DNA from: an uncultured Clostridia bacterium
GTDB taxonomy: Bacteria; Bacillota; Clostridia; Christensenellales; CAAEEZ01
Direction: 5' to 3'
NCBI GenBank assembly: GCA_934365195.1
Contig: CAKRNA010000007.1
Location: forward strand, 56,156 to 120,155
Length of the DNA: 64,000 nucleotides
Shown: piece by piece, positions 18,598 to 28,007 of the stretch
Position numbering within the stretch: the stretch's first letter is position 1
Layout: each line of letters begins with the position of its first letter
The notes under the pieces: generated by a model
Told to the model about the DNA's origin: nothing
What the model saw: only the letters and a program-made list of their open reading frames with translations
The model's database searches: none
Made by a program: the position numbers and the translations under genes

Positions 18598-19515
18598 CTA
18601 TTTGTTCTTCTCTGGTAATTTAAATTTACTACCTAATTCAAAATCAAAACTATCGGGATTATACGAAAAATATCCTCCCCCATCAAAGAACGTGATTTCG
18701 CCAAACTTTATAACGTTGTTCTCATCATATAAGTCTACCCTACACTCCGGGAAGCCTTTTGAAATATTTTTTGCTACTTCTAATAATCGTTCAAAATTTT
18801 CAGGTCTTTTTTCATCGATTTTAGACGGCTTTTCATCACTTCTTGTCACGTCAAGTTTATTAAAGTTTTCGTCGTAAAAAGCAAAGTCAGCGCCTTCATC
18901 CAGTTTCCTATCATTTACAACGTAAAGTAAGCCAAACTCCCCGTTAAAACAAATGAATTTATAATCTGTAATACCCGTTTCTTTTTCCGCTTCAATATAT
19001 TCGTCGATAATTATTCTGTGGCGAATTTTATCATAAACCCATTCTCTGCCGATATTTTTTTTATTTATATTCTTATTTTCGGCAAGCCATTTATTTAATT
19101 GTTTTTTCGTTTCCTCAATATCTAACTTCGATTTGTCTTTACATACAATTACTTCATGCCCACCGCTACCAACTGTATCCTTTAATACAAACTTATCGGG
19201 AAGCACTTCAAAGTTTATATCCTCTACGTTGTCAAAAACGCCATAGCAATTTACTAATAAATCACCATATCCAAGGCTTTCGATATATTCCCTAACGTCG
19301 TACTTATCTACGCATTTTTTCATTAGAGGATCACGATAATTAAGTTTGTACCAAATTAATTTCTCTGTAAAACGTTGAGGATTTTTCAAATTTGGCAAAC
19401 GATTATTTTTAATAAAATACTCGGTTTGAAGCATAAGTTTATCCGGTACAAAACTTAGCGCCTGCAATATTTTAATTCTTGTTTCTTTATTCTTTATTAT
19501 TTTCTTATAATTCAT
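18598..19515 (-). CDS. TupA-like ATP-grasp protein
   Basis: 305 residues resembling the TupA-like ATP-grasp family: N-terminal NPQRFTEKLIWYK, KFVLKDTVGSGGHEVIV (ATP-binding), IIIDEYIEAE and a C-terminal ECRVDLYD...FGEITFFDGGG metal-site segment. TupA is needed for teichuronopeptide synthesis in Bacillus halodurans, where glutamate is joined to a uronic-acid polymer. Next to uronic-acid genes (TviB/TviC-like) it may form an amide on the uronic acid. The reaction is inferred; some databases label this family as glycosyltransferase. Confidence 0.85.
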   Translation of the reverse strand: MNYKKIIKNKETRIKILQALSFVPDKLMLQTEYFIKNNRLPNLKNPQRFTEKLIWYKLNYRDPLMKKCVDKYDVREYIESLGYGDLLVNCYGVFDNVEDINFEVLPDKFVLKDTVGSGGHEVIVCKDKSKLDIEETKKQLNKWLAENKNINKKNIGREWVYDKIRHRIIIDEYIEAEKETGITDYKFICFNGEFGLLYVVNDRKLDEGADFAFYDENFNKLDVTRSDEKPSKIDEKRPENFERLLEVAKNISKGFPECRVDLYDENNVIKFGEITFFDGGGYFSYNPDSFDFELGSKFKLPEKNK

Positions 19516-19522
19516 ATGTTTT

Positions 19523-20497
19523 TTATAAATTTTCTTTATACCATTCTATTGCAAGTTTAATCCCGTCATTAAAACTAAACTCCGGCTCATACCCAAGCAA
19601 TTTTTTTGCTTTGGAAATATCTGCATTGCTGTGCTTAATGTCACCTGCTCTATCAGGGCCAAAGTTTGGCTCTACGTTTATTCCTAGTGCCTTAGTAAGA
19701 CCATAATAAATATCTATCAAATATTCTCTTCCTCCGTATGCAACGTTAAACGCTTCTCCTCCTGCTTCGTGAGGTGCAAGACACGCTTTAAGGTTTGCTT
19801 CTATTACGTTATCGATATACGTAAAATCTCTAGATTGTTTGCCGTCGCCGTTAATCGTAGGAACTTCTCCGTTTAATAACTGCTTTAAAAATTTAGGGAT
19901 AACCGCAGCATACGCCCCATACGGATTTTGTCTTCTACCAAACACGTTAAAATACCTTAATCCATAAGTATCTAATCCATATAATTTATAATATAGTTTC
20001 CCATATTCTTCGCAAACTCTTTTGGTTAGAGCATACGGACTTAACAAGTTCCCCTCTCGTCCCTCTTTTTTAGGTAGGTTTGGTTCATCACCATACACCG
20101 AAGAACTAGAGGCATATACAAACTTTTTTACCCCGTTTCTTCTACTTGCCTCCATCATATTTAGTGTGCCACGAATATTATTTTCTTCGTAAAACAACGG
20201 CATTTCTATACTTCTAGGTACGCTTCCCCAAGCGGCTTGATTTAGGACGTAGTCCACCCCTTTCGTCGCCTCAAGACACACGTCAAAATCCTTTATATCA
20301 CCTTTTATAAACGTGTAATTAGGATTATCTTTAAACAAATCGACGTTCTCTTGTTTACCGGTAGATAAGTCGTCTAGGCATTTTACTTTATACCCAAGTT
20401 CAAGTATTGCTTCGCATAGGTTAGAACCAATAAATCCGGCGCCGCCCGTTATTAAAAACACACTATCATTAGGAAAAACTAAATTTTTATATCCCAT
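19523..20497 (-). CDS. UDP-N-acetylglucosamine(-uronate) 4-epimerase, WbpP/TviC-like
   Basis: 324 residues with WbpP/TviC hallmarks: TGGAGFIGSN, QAAWGSVPRSIE, ASSSSVYGD, SPYALTK (YxxxK), RYFNVFGRRQNP and NGDGKQSRDF. Together with the adjacent dehydrogenase it should give UDP-GalNAcA, as in Vi antigen precursor synthesis. The ATG at 20497 follows TGGAGAT and lies 1 nt after the upstream stop; the longer in-frame start would overlap that gene and is not favoured. Confidence 0.9.
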   Translation of the reverse strand: MGYKNLVFPNDSVFLITGGAGFIGSNLCEAILELGYKVKCLDDLSTGKQENVDLFKDNPNYTFIKGDIKDFDVCLEATKGVDYVLNQAAWGSVPRSIEMPLFYEENNIRGTLNMMEASRRNGVKKFVYASSSSVYGDEPNLPKKEGREGNLLSPYALTKRVCEEYGKLYYKLYGLDTYGLRYFNVFGRRQNPYGAYAAVIPKFLKQLLNGEVPTINGDGKQSRDFTYIDNVIEANLKACLAPHEAGGEAFNVAYGGREYLIDIYYGLTKALGINVEPNFGPDRAGDIKHSNADISKAKKLLGYEPEFSFNDGIKLAIEWYKENL

Positions 20498-20498
20498 A

Positions 20499-21821
20499 TT
20501 ATAATCTCCAGTAATTATAGCCCAGTGCTTCCATTTCCTTTCTATCAAATATGCCCTTGATATCTACTAGGACTTTTGAAGTATTATTTTTTATCAACAT
20601 TTTGTTTATATCTTCAACGTTGATATCCTTAAACCTTTCGTGTGCAACTGCAAATACTACGGCATTGCATTCTTTTACGTCTTTAATATCAACAAAATCA
20701 ATACCATAAAGTCTTTTAGCCTCGTCCTTATCGGCAATCGGATCTGCAACAACCACATTTACTCCATATTCTTTAAGTTCCTTTACAATATCTATTACCT
20801 TTGTATTGCGTGTATCAGGGCAATTCTCTTTGAATGTAAAGCCTAATATTGCAACCTTACTATTTAACACGTTACAATTAGATTTTATAATCTTTTTAAC
20901 TATATTCTCCGCCACGTATTTGCCCATATCGTCGTTAATTCTACGCCCGGCAAGTATTACTTGGCTATGATATCCTATTTGTTCTGCTCTATACGTCAAA
21001 TAATACGGATCAACACCTATACAGTGTCCTCCTACAAGCCCGGGATAAAACTTTAAGAAGTTCCACTTAGTTCCTGCCGCTTTTAGCACAGCCATTGTAT
21101 CAATGCCTAATTTGTTAAATATTATCGACAACTCGTTCATAAATGCAATGTTTATATCTCTTTGACTATTTTCAATTACCTTTGCGGCCTCTGCAACCAT
21201 TATAGACTCCGCACGGTAAACGCCTGCCTCTATTACAAGTTCGTACACTTTTGCTATAATATCAAGAGTTTCTGCATCCATCCCGCTCACGATTTTTGTA
21301 ATAGTTTCTAGCCTATGTACCTTGTCGCCGGGGTTAATTCTTTCAGGAGAGTATCCGATTTTAAAATCAACTCCGCATCTTAAATTTGATTCCTTCTCAA
21401 GAATAGGTACGCATACCTCTTCCGTAACGCCCGGATATACAGTAGATTCAAACACAACTATGCTTCCTTTTTCTAAATTCCTACCTAAGATATGGCAAGC
21501 CCCTTCCACCGGAGATAAGTCCGGGGTGTGATCGTTATTAACAGGCGTAGGTACTGCAACAATATGAAATTTTGCTTTTTTTAATTCTTTTTCGTCGCTA
21601 GTAAAACATACTTTCGTTGTTTTAATGGCATCATCACCTACCTCATTAGTAGGGTCAATGCCACTTTTATATAATTCAATCTTCGCTTTATTTAAATCGT
21701 AACCTATTACGTCGACTTTTTTAGCAAACGAGACCGCTATAGGCATACCTACGTATCCTAAACCTACCAAAGAAATTTTTTCTTTTCTTGCTACAATATC
21801 TTCATACAAATTCTTAAACAT
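20499..21821 (-). CDS. UDP-N-acetylhexosamine 6-dehydrogenase, TviB/WbpA/WecC-like
   Basis: A 440-residue UDP-sugar dehydrogenase that oxidises C6 to a carboxylate using two NAD. It has the NAD-binding GLGYVGMPIA, PTPVN, ESTVYPG and the catalytic-cysteine motif GGHCIGVDPYYL. With the 4-epimerase next to it, the likely product route is UDP-GlcNAc to UDP-GlcNAcA to UDP-GalNAcA; UDP-ManNAcA is an alternative. The ATG at 21821 has AGAGGAA upstream and avoids overlap with the upstream gene. Confidence 0.92.
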   Translation of the reverse strand: MFKNLYEDIVARKEKISLVGLGYVGMPIAVSFAKKVDVIGYDLNKAKIELYKSGIDPTNEVGDDAIKTTKVCFTSDEKELKKAKFHIVAVPTPVNNDHTPDLSPVEGACHILGRNLEKGSIVVFESTVYPGVTEEVCVPILEKESNLRCGVDFKIGYSPERINPGDKVHRLETITKIVSGMDAETLDIIAKVYELVIEAGVYRAESIMVAEAAKVIENSQRDINIAFMNELSIIFNKLGIDTMAVLKAAGTKWNFLKFYPGLVGGHCIGVDPYYLTYRAEQIGYHSQVILAGRRINDDMGKYVAENIVKKIIKSNCNVLNSKVAILGFTFKENCPDTRNTKVIDIVKELKEYGVNVVVADPIADKDEAKRLYGIDFVDIKDVKECNAVVFAVAHERFKDINVEDINKMLIKNNTSKVLVDIKGIFDRKEMEALGYNYWRL

Positions 21822-21823
21822 AG

Positions 21824-22921
21824 TTATTCCTCTAAGCATTTATAAATTATTTCACAGTATTTCTTTATTACTTCTTTTCTATCAAATTCTCTTTCTATTT
21901 TTTTCCTACCCTTTTTACCCATTTCTTCCAATTCGTCAATAGGAGTGTTTAGGCATTTTATAATAGCATCTAACAAACTGTCTTTTGATTGCTTATCGCA
22001 AGCAAATCCTGTAATATTCGGTTCAAACGTTTCGATACAACCGGGTATATTAGTAGTTATTACGGGTCTTCCTGTAGCGCTTGCTTCAAGTAATGCGTTA
22101 TTCAATCCTTCGTGATATGACGGCACTACCACCACGTTGCTTTTCCTAATATATTCTCTCGTATCGTCAACTTTACCGTAATATTTTAGCAAATCTCTTT
22201 CCTGTAATTCGTTAATTTTTGAAGAGTATTGCTCTTCTTTTATTTCTCCGAGGAACTCGAATTTTATTTTTTTGTCATTGATTTTTTCTATTGCGTACAA
22301 TAATTCCTCAATCCCTTTTTCTCGCATTATTCTCCCAATAAATAAAAACGTAAAGTTCTCGTTTTTAGGGTATTCTAAATATTTAAAACGCTCTAAGTCT
22401 ACTCCCGAACCGTTTACCCTTACAATCTGACTGTTTTTAATGATTTTATTCTCCAAAAACACGTTCATATTATCGTCGTTTTGGAAGAACACGTATTTTG
22501 CTTTTTTGAAAGCGAATCTATACATATTCACCACTAAAAACTTCATAAACTTGCCGCTTTGGAATGCAGTTCCTAACCCTGTTATCGTTGCAATAAAAGG
22601 TATTTTGTTTTTCCTTGCCGCCCAGCCTCCGTATATGCAAGGCTTGATAGTATAAGCAATAACGACGTCAGGCTTTATCTTACGCATAATTTTGTCGTAC
22701 TTTTTGAACACGCTAAAATCCTTTATAGGATTCGTACCTCTTCTTTCCATAGGCACAACTATTACTTTTACGCCAAGTTCCTCAAGTTTGTAGTTGCCTT
22801 CGTCTTCGATTACGCATGCAAAAACCTCGTTGCCGTCATTAACGAGTTTTGCCATTAAATCTCTTCTATAATTGTACAAAGCAAACCAGTCGTTTGCTAA
22901 AAAAATAATTTTGCTCATCAA
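21824..22921 (-). CDS. Glycosyltransferase, GT4 (PglA-like)
   Basis: 365 residues, similar in pattern to PglA-type alpha-GalNAc or related transferases: LANDWFALYNYRRDL at the N-terminus, ITGLGTAF, FLFIGRIMREKGIEEL and an SYHEGLNNALLEASATGRPVI segment holding the EX7E motif. It could transfer GalNAc or GalNAcA. Two adjacent start codons (22921 and 22918) are equally possible. Confidence 0.87.
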   Translation of the reverse strand: MMSKIIFLANDWFALYNYRRDLMAKLVNDGNEVFACVIEDEGNYKLEELGVKVIVVPMERRGTNPIKDFSVFKKYDKIMRKIKPDVVIAYTIKPCIYGGWAARKNKIPFIATITGLGTAFQSGKFMKFLVVNMYRFAFKKAKYVFFQNDDNMNVFLENKIIKNSQIVRVNGSGVDLERFKYLEYPKNENFTFLFIGRIMREKGIEELLYAIEKINDKKIKFEFLGEIKEEQYSSKINELQERDLLKYYGKVDDTREYIRKSNVVVVPSYHEGLNNALLEASATGRPVITTNIPGCIETFEPNITGFACDKQSKDSLLDAIIKCLNTPIDELEEMGKKGRKKIEREFDRKEVIKKYCEIIYKCLEE

Positions 22922-22938
22922 CCCTTTTTAAAATAATC

Positions 22939-24081
22939 CTAGTATTTTCTCCACACCATTTTGTTTACTACGCCAACGTAACTTTGGATAAGTTTTACCA
23001 CCTTCGTAGATACGTTTTCGTCGGTATAGTTAGGAACAGGAATACCGTAATCTCCGTTTTTGTTCATCTCCACGGCTGTATCCACCGCTTGTAACACTTG
23101 CTCCGTGGTAATGCCCGCCAAAATAAAGTTGCCTTTGTCAAGCGCCTCAGGACGCTCGGTCGAAGTACGAATACATACCGCAGGGAACGGATTACCCACC
23201 GACAAGAAGAAACTGCTTTCCTCCGGAAGCGTACCGCTATCGCTAACTACGGCAAACGCATTCATTTGCAAATTGTTGTAGTCATGGAAGCCTAGCGGCT
23301 TGTGTTTAATCACCCTTTCGTCAAACTTAAAGCCCCTCTTTTCTATAAACTTTGCACTTCTTGGGTGGCAAGAATATAGTATCGGCATATCGTATTTTTC
23401 AGCCATTGCGTTTATAGAGTTCATCAAATTGAAGAAGTTTTCCTCGGTATCGATATTTTCCTCACGGTGAGCGGACAAAAGAATATACCTGCCTTTTTCA
23501 AGCCCCAACTTTTTTAATATATCGCTTTTTTTAATTTGTTCAAGGTTAGCGTGCAATACCTCCGCCATAGGAGAGCCCGTAACGTAGGTTCTTTCCTTTG
23601 CCGTACCCTCGTAGTTTAAGTACCTTCTAGCGTGCTCTGAATAGCACATATTTACGTCTGCAATATGGTCCACTATCCTGCGGTTAGTTTCCTCAGGCAA
23701 GCACTCGTCAAAGCACCTATTTCCTGCTTCCATATGGAAGATAGGAATATGCAAACGCTTAGCGCTGATAGCCGACAAACAAGAGTTGGTATCGCCCAAA
23801 ATAAGCAAAGCATCGGGTTTTTCCTTCACCATTAGGCTGTACGACTTTGCAATAATATTGCCTATTGTATCCCCTAGGTTTTCGCCCACGGCGTCAAGAT
23901 AGAAGTTAGGAGCACGTAGCCCTAAATCCTCAAAAAACACTTGGTTTAACTCGTAATCGTAATTTTGCCCGGTGTGAACAAGTATTTGGTCAAAATACTT
24001 ATCGCATTTTTTTATCACCGCAGCAAGCCTAATAATCTCAGGTCTCGTGCCTACAATCGTCATTAGTTTTAGTTTACTCAT
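22939..24081 (-). CDS. capG: UDP-N-acetylglucosamine 2-epimerase family, CapG/FnlC type
   Basis: 380 residues with GTRPEIIRLA, HTGQNYDYELN, GDTNSCLSA, HMEAGNR and SDSGTLPEESSF. CapG (Cap5G/FnlC) catalyses the last step to UDP-N-acetyl-L-fucosamine. The assignment over ordinary WecB rests on its place directly after capE and capF, with which it overlaps by 8 nt. Confidence 0.92.
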   Translation of the reverse strand: MSKLKLMTIVGTRPEIIRLAAVIKKCDKYFDQILVHTGQNYDYELNQVFFEDLGLRAPNFYLDAVGENLGDTIGNIIAKSYSLMVKEKPDALLILGDTNSCLSAISAKRLHIPIFHMEAGNRCFDECLPEETNRRIVDHIADVNMCYSEHARRYLNYEGTAKERTYVTGSPMAEVLHANLEQIKKSDILKKLGLEKGRYILLSAHREENIDTEENFFNLMNSINAMAEKYDMPILYSCHPRSAKFIEKRGFKFDERVIKHKPLGFHDYNNLQMNAFAVVSDSGTLPEESSFFLSVGNPFPAVCIRTSTERPEALDKGNFILAGITTEQVLQAVDTAVEMNKNGDYGIPVPNYTDENVSTKVVKLIQSYVGVVNKMVWRKY

Positions 24082-25231
24082 TCTCTTTTCCTACCTTTAA
24101 AAAGTACGTATCCGGTTTTTCCGGGTTAAATATCTCGTTGCACCACATAATAGTTACCATATCGGTATCGCCCAAATTCTCTATATTGTGCGTGTACCCG
24201 CAAGGAATATCCACCACTTCTAGTTTGTCGCCGCTTACAAAGTACTCTTGCACTTTGTCATCGTCCACTTTCCTAAACCTAATCACACCCTTACCGCTAA
24301 CCACCAAAAATTTCTCGTTTTTTGTGTGATGCCAATGCTCGCCTTTTACGATATGCGGCTTGCTAACGTTCACGCTTACTTGCCCGTTGTTAATCGTGTG
24401 CAAAAACTCGGTGAAACTACCCCTATAATCCTCGTGCATAGTTAGTGGATAACTAAACTTGCCCTCAGGCAAATAACTTAGATAAGTAGAGTACAACTTT
24501 TTAACAAACTCGTCGCTCATATCGGCAACGGTCAAATCTTCCCTACTCTTTTTAAAACTATTAAGCAGGCTAACGATACGCCCAAGGGTTGCCTTATATT
24601 CAACGTCAACTTTACAGTAGCCGTCAACCACTTTTACCTCGCCGTTTATTGCGCTTATAAAATTCCTTACGACGTCGTCAACGTACACCAAAGTAAGTTC
24701 GGTAGCCTCGTTGTTTACCGTTATAGGTAAGTCGTTTGCTATATTATTGCAAAACGTTGCAACTGCGCTGTTATAGTTTGGCTTGCACCACTTTCCAAAC
24801 ACGTTTGGCAAACGGTAAACGTAGGTCTTTACGTCATTTTCCTTGCCGTAATTTAGGATATAATCCTCGCCTGCCTTTTTGCTTTTGCCATAGTCGTTAT
24901 CAAGCACCGCTTGTATGCTACTGCTCATAAGGATAGGCGCTTTGTTGCCGTATTCCTTTAATGCGCTGATTAAAATAGTGGTAAAACCAAAATTTCCGGC
25001 CATAAAATCGGCAGGCTTTTCAGGTCTATTTACGCCGGCAAGATGAATAACGAAGTCGCACTCCTTACAGAACCTTCTAAACTCCCCGTACGGAGTATCA
25101 AGGTCGCACTCAAACACCTCTACGTCCTCTAAAAACGGATAAAGTGTGCATTTGCCTTCCTTTACGTTATTAAGTTCTCGGCAAAGGTTTTTACCAACGA
25201 AACCCTTTGCCCCCGTAACCAAAATCTTCAT
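24074..25231 (-). CDS. capF: CapF-type bifunctional epimerase/reductase (UDP-L-FucNAc pathway)
   Basis: 385 residues in two domains: an N-terminal SDR with TGAKGFVGKN and DYGKSKKAGED (YxxxK), and a C-terminal cupin with HIVKGEHWHHTKNEKF, the metal-binding region of CapF. The cupin epimerises C3 and the SDR reduces C4 of the CapE product. It overlaps capE by one base. Confidence 0.94.
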   Translation of the reverse strand: MKILVTGAKGFVGKNLCRELNNVKEGKCTLYPFLEDVEVFECDLDTPYGEFRRFCKECDFVIHLAGVNRPEKPADFMAGNFGFTTILISALKEYGNKAPILMSSSIQAVLDNDYGKSKKAGEDYILNYGKENDVKTYVYRLPNVFGKWCKPNYNSAVATFCNNIANDLPITVNNEATELTLVYVDDVVRNFISAINGEVKVVDGYCKVDVEYKATLGRIVSLLNSFKKSREDLTVADMSDEFVKKLYSTYLSYLPEGKFSYPLTMHEDYRGSFTEFLHTINNGQVSVNVSKPHIVKGEHWHHTKNEKFLVVSGKGVIRFRKVDDDKVQEYFVSGDKLEVVDIPCGYTHNIENLGDTDMVTIMWCNEIFNPEKPDTYFLKVGKENE

Positions 25232-26283
25232 TATTTTTCTAGTCCCATTTCCTTAAGTCTATCTTGAATGTATGATAGGCTGTGGATTTTTTCCATTGTT
25301 TGCTCCACGTTAAGTAATTCCGTGTTATTAGAGTTAAACTCCGATAGTTTCGTCCTTGTGGTGTCGCCCTCTTTAAAGTATTTGTCGTAGTTTAAGTCAC
25401 GCTTATCGCAAGGCACACGGTAGAAGTTGCCAAGGTCGAACGCTCTTGCGCACTCTTCGTTAGTTAGCAAAGTTTCGTACATTTTTTCGCCGTGACGAAT
25501 ACCGATAACCCTGATATCTTCTTCCTTTCCTTTAAACAGCCTCATTACTGCTTTCGCTTGAGTATCGATAGTGCAAGCAGGTGCTTTTTGAACGAGGATA
25601 TCACCGCTCTCGCCGTGCTCGAAGGCAAAAAGTACAAGGTCCACCGCTTCCTCAAGGCTCATAATAAATCTAGTCATAGAAGGCTCGGTTATGGTGATTT
25701 TTTCGCCCTTTTCAATTTGGTCTATCCATAGTGGAATAACAGAGCCACGGCTACACATAACGTTGCCGTATCTCGTGCAGCAAATAGCGGTCTTTTCAGG
25801 GCTAACCGTCCTTGACTTTGCAACGATAACCTTTTCCATCATTGCCTTAGAAGTACCCATTGCGTTTATCGGGTAAGCCGCCTTATCGGTAGACAAACAT
25901 ATTACTTTTTTAACGCCCTCTTCGATTGCTGCGGTAAGCACGTTTTCAGTACCAAGCACGTTCGTTTTAACCGCTTCTATCGGGAAAAATTCGCAACTGG
26001 GCACTTGTTTAAGCGCTGCTGCGTGGAAAATATAATCAACGCCGTGAATTGCGTTTTTAATGCTTTGAATATCCCTAACGTCGCCGATATAGAATTTAAT
26101 CTTGCCCGAAGCCTCCGAGAATTTTGCTTGATATTCGTGCCTCATATCGTCTTGCTTTTTCTCATCTCTGCTGAATATTCTGATTTCCTTTATGTCGGTA
26201 TCCAAAAATCTGTTTAATACAGTGTTACCAAAACTACCCGTGCCACCCGTTATCATTAACGTTTTATCCTTAAAAATACTCAT
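25231..26283 (-). CDS. capE: CapE-type UDP-GlcNAc 4,6-dehydratase/5-epimerase
   Basis: 350 residues with TGGTGSFGNT, FHAAALKQVPSCEF and LSTDKAAYPINAMGTSK. The usual SDR tyrosine is replaced by methionine (MGTSK), as expected in the FlaA1/CapE/PglF group. It makes the first intermediate of UDP-L-FucNAc. It is the first gene of unit A, behind a strong promoter at 26319-26347, with AAGAGG as Shine-Dalgarno. Confidence 0.94.
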   Translation of the reverse strand: MSIFKDKTLMITGGTGSFGNTVLNRFLDTDIKEIRIFSRDEKKQDDMRHEYQAKFSEASGKIKFYIGDVRDIQSIKNAIHGVDYIFHAAALKQVPSCEFFPIEAVKTNVLGTENVLTAAIEEGVKKVICLSTDKAAYPINAMGTSKAMMEKVIVAKSRTVSPEKTAICCTRYGNVMCSRGSVIPLWIDQIEKGEKITITEPSMTRFIMSLEEAVDLVLFAFEHGESGDILVQKAPACTIDTQAKAVMRLFKGKEEDIRVIGIRHGEKMYETLLTNEECARAFDLGNFYRVPCDKRDLNYDKYFKEGDTTRTKLSEFNSNNTELLNVEQTMEKIHSLSYIQDRLKEMGLEK

Positions 26284-26318
26284 TTTAACCTCTTGTAAAG
26301 TATATTATTCTAGTTTCT

Positions 26319-26347
26319 ATTATACACTAATATATAAATTATATCAA
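26319..26347 (-). promoter_or_regulatory. Promoter of polysaccharide unit A
   Basis: TTGATA (26342-26347), 17 bp, TATAAT (26319-26324) on the minus strand, about 35 bp before the capE start codon. It would drive capE through at least the acetyltransferase at 11871. Confidence 0.8.
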
Positions 26348-26452
26348 TAATAATAAAACTCAATAGCGATTTATTTATATATTATAAATGGCTTATTCTA
26401 TGTTTTTGATAGATTTTCCCCCTAAAAACACGTGCAAATATTCCGTATAAAT

Positions 26453-26483
26453 CAAAAAGCGCCCCTTAAAAGAGGCGCTTTTA
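26453..26483 (-). terminator. Intrinsic terminator of polysaccharide unit B
   Basis: AAAAGCGCC (26455-26463) pairs with GGCGCTTTT (26474-26482), a few bases after the Wzx stop codon, with T residues following on the minus strand. It separates units B and A. Confidence 0.88.
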
Positions 26484-26491
26484 TCTTTTAA

Positions 26492-28006
26492 TTATTCCGT
26501 TTTCGTTTCATTCTCGTCCGATTTTTCCTTACTATCGGTTTCTTCGTTTTCCTTTTGCGGTTTTTCTATATTTTCGCTCTCTCTTTCCTCAAAAGGCTGT
26601 CCGTTTGTCGTTTCTTCAACAAATATTTCGTCAGATTGCTCTTGCATCTCGCTTTTTTCGGTAATTTCAAGAGGCTTATCATTCGGTTTCTTTTTTAAAC
26701 GGTTTTTTATTTGTTTTATAAATTCTTTTAGATTTATTCCTTTTCCTACAACCCCTTGTATAATATTTACACATACGTTCCTTGTCTTTTTAAAGAAAAA
26801 CGGAGCAATAAAACACACGAAAAATTCCGATACAACCGTCGCTATTGCCGCACCCGAGGTTTGTAAAACGGGGATTAAAGCATAATTCATTATCACGTTT
26901 ACCACTACTGTAAGAAATGCAAAAACGGCAAAGTATTTTTGCTTGTTTTCGCACACAAATTGTATTCCTCTTGCCACTCCAAGATACGAAAACACCCCCG
27001 CCCAAGTCAAAATTAAAGTAGGAATTATTGCCGGTTTATACGACTCGCCATAGGCATACTTTATCAAAAACGGCGAGATAACGTCTATACAAGTAGACGC
27101 CATTACCCCCAGCCAAAATACGACAAAATACATCTGTTTAAGTCTGGTTTTATATACTTTACTTTCAGTTCCCTCGTTATGAACCGCTTCGTATATAAGC
27201 GGAGCAAACGACGTAATAAAAGCACTTACCACAAAGCACCACACCATAGCAATTGAATGAGCAACGTTGTAATAACCAACCGCATCGGTAGACGTTAGCA
27301 TTTCTTTAAGCATAATCTTGTCCAAAGACGCATAAAGAACACTAATAGTCCCTGCAAATACAAATGGCACGCTTTGTTTTAATATGCTCTTTGCAACCGT
27401 TTTAGAAAACCGTATTTTAGGCCCTTTGCGAACCTTATAAGATATTAACATTGCCGTCGCTATTACAAAATAATCCAACGTATTAGCCAAAGCAAACAAT
27501 TCTACAGAGGCTTTTAAAATCAATAGTACGATTTTATAAACCTGCACGATTACGTAAGCGCACAAAGTAATTATGGTTGGCACTTTGGATTCTAGTTTTG
27601 ATTGATAATAATAGTTGATATTATCCGAAAACTGTAACACTAAGCCAAATCCTTGCAACATAGCGCATACGTACATAACGGTGTTGCCAACGTTACACGC
27701 AATGATAGTAACGTTTATAAGCACGTAAGCAATAAGCGAGGAAATAATTTGTAGCACCATTGCCGTACCTACAATCGTTCCCTCGTCGCCTTTGTTTTTT
27801 ACAATTTCCTTAACAATAAAATTGCCTAACCCAAGATTAGCAAAAGCAGTAAACATTATTACTATGCTAGTAACGTACCCTAATATTCCATAATTACTAG
27901 GACCAAGATAACTTGCAGTAAAAACGCCCACTACAAAACTTATTAAGTATTGAATTATCTTTCCGCTGATTATCCAAGCAGTATTTTTCAAAAATCGTTT
28001 GTTCAT
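26492..28006 (-). CDS. Polysaccharide flippase (second Wzx-like) with charged C-terminal tail
   Basis: 504 residues, with about 14 hydrophobic segments over the first 420 residues, typical of MOP-superfamily flippases. The last ~80 residues are hydrophilic and rich in Glu, Lys, Asp and Asn. That tail is not needed for the transporter core and is unusual. The ATG at 28006 is preferred because it lies 1 nt after the upstream stop; its Shine-Dalgarno is weak. It should export the product of unit B. Confidence 0.88.
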   Translation of the reverse strand: MNKRFLKNTAWIISGKIIQYLISFVVGVFTASYLGPSNYGILGYVTSIVIMFTAFANLGLGNFIVKEIVKNKGDEGTIVGTAMVLQIISSLIAYVLINVTIIACNVGNTVMYVCAMLQGFGLVLQFSDNINYYYQSKLESKVPTIITLCAYVIVQVYKIVLLILKASVELFALANTLDYFVIATAMLISYKVRKGPKIRFSKTVAKSILKQSVPFVFAGTISVLYASLDKIMLKEMLTSTDAVGYYNVAHSIAMVWCFVVSAFITSFAPLIYEAVHNEGTESKVYKTRLKQMYFVVFWLGVMASTCIDVISPFLIKYAYGESYKPAIIPTLILTWAGVFSYLGVARGIQFVCENKQKYFAVFAFLTVVVNVIMNYALIPVLQTSGAAIATVVSEFFVCFIAPFFFKKTRNVCVNIIQGVVGKGINLKEFIKQIKNRLKKKPNDKPLEITEKSEMQEQSDEIFVEETTNGQPFEERESENIEKPQKENEETDSKEKSDENETKTE

Positions 28007-28007
28007 T

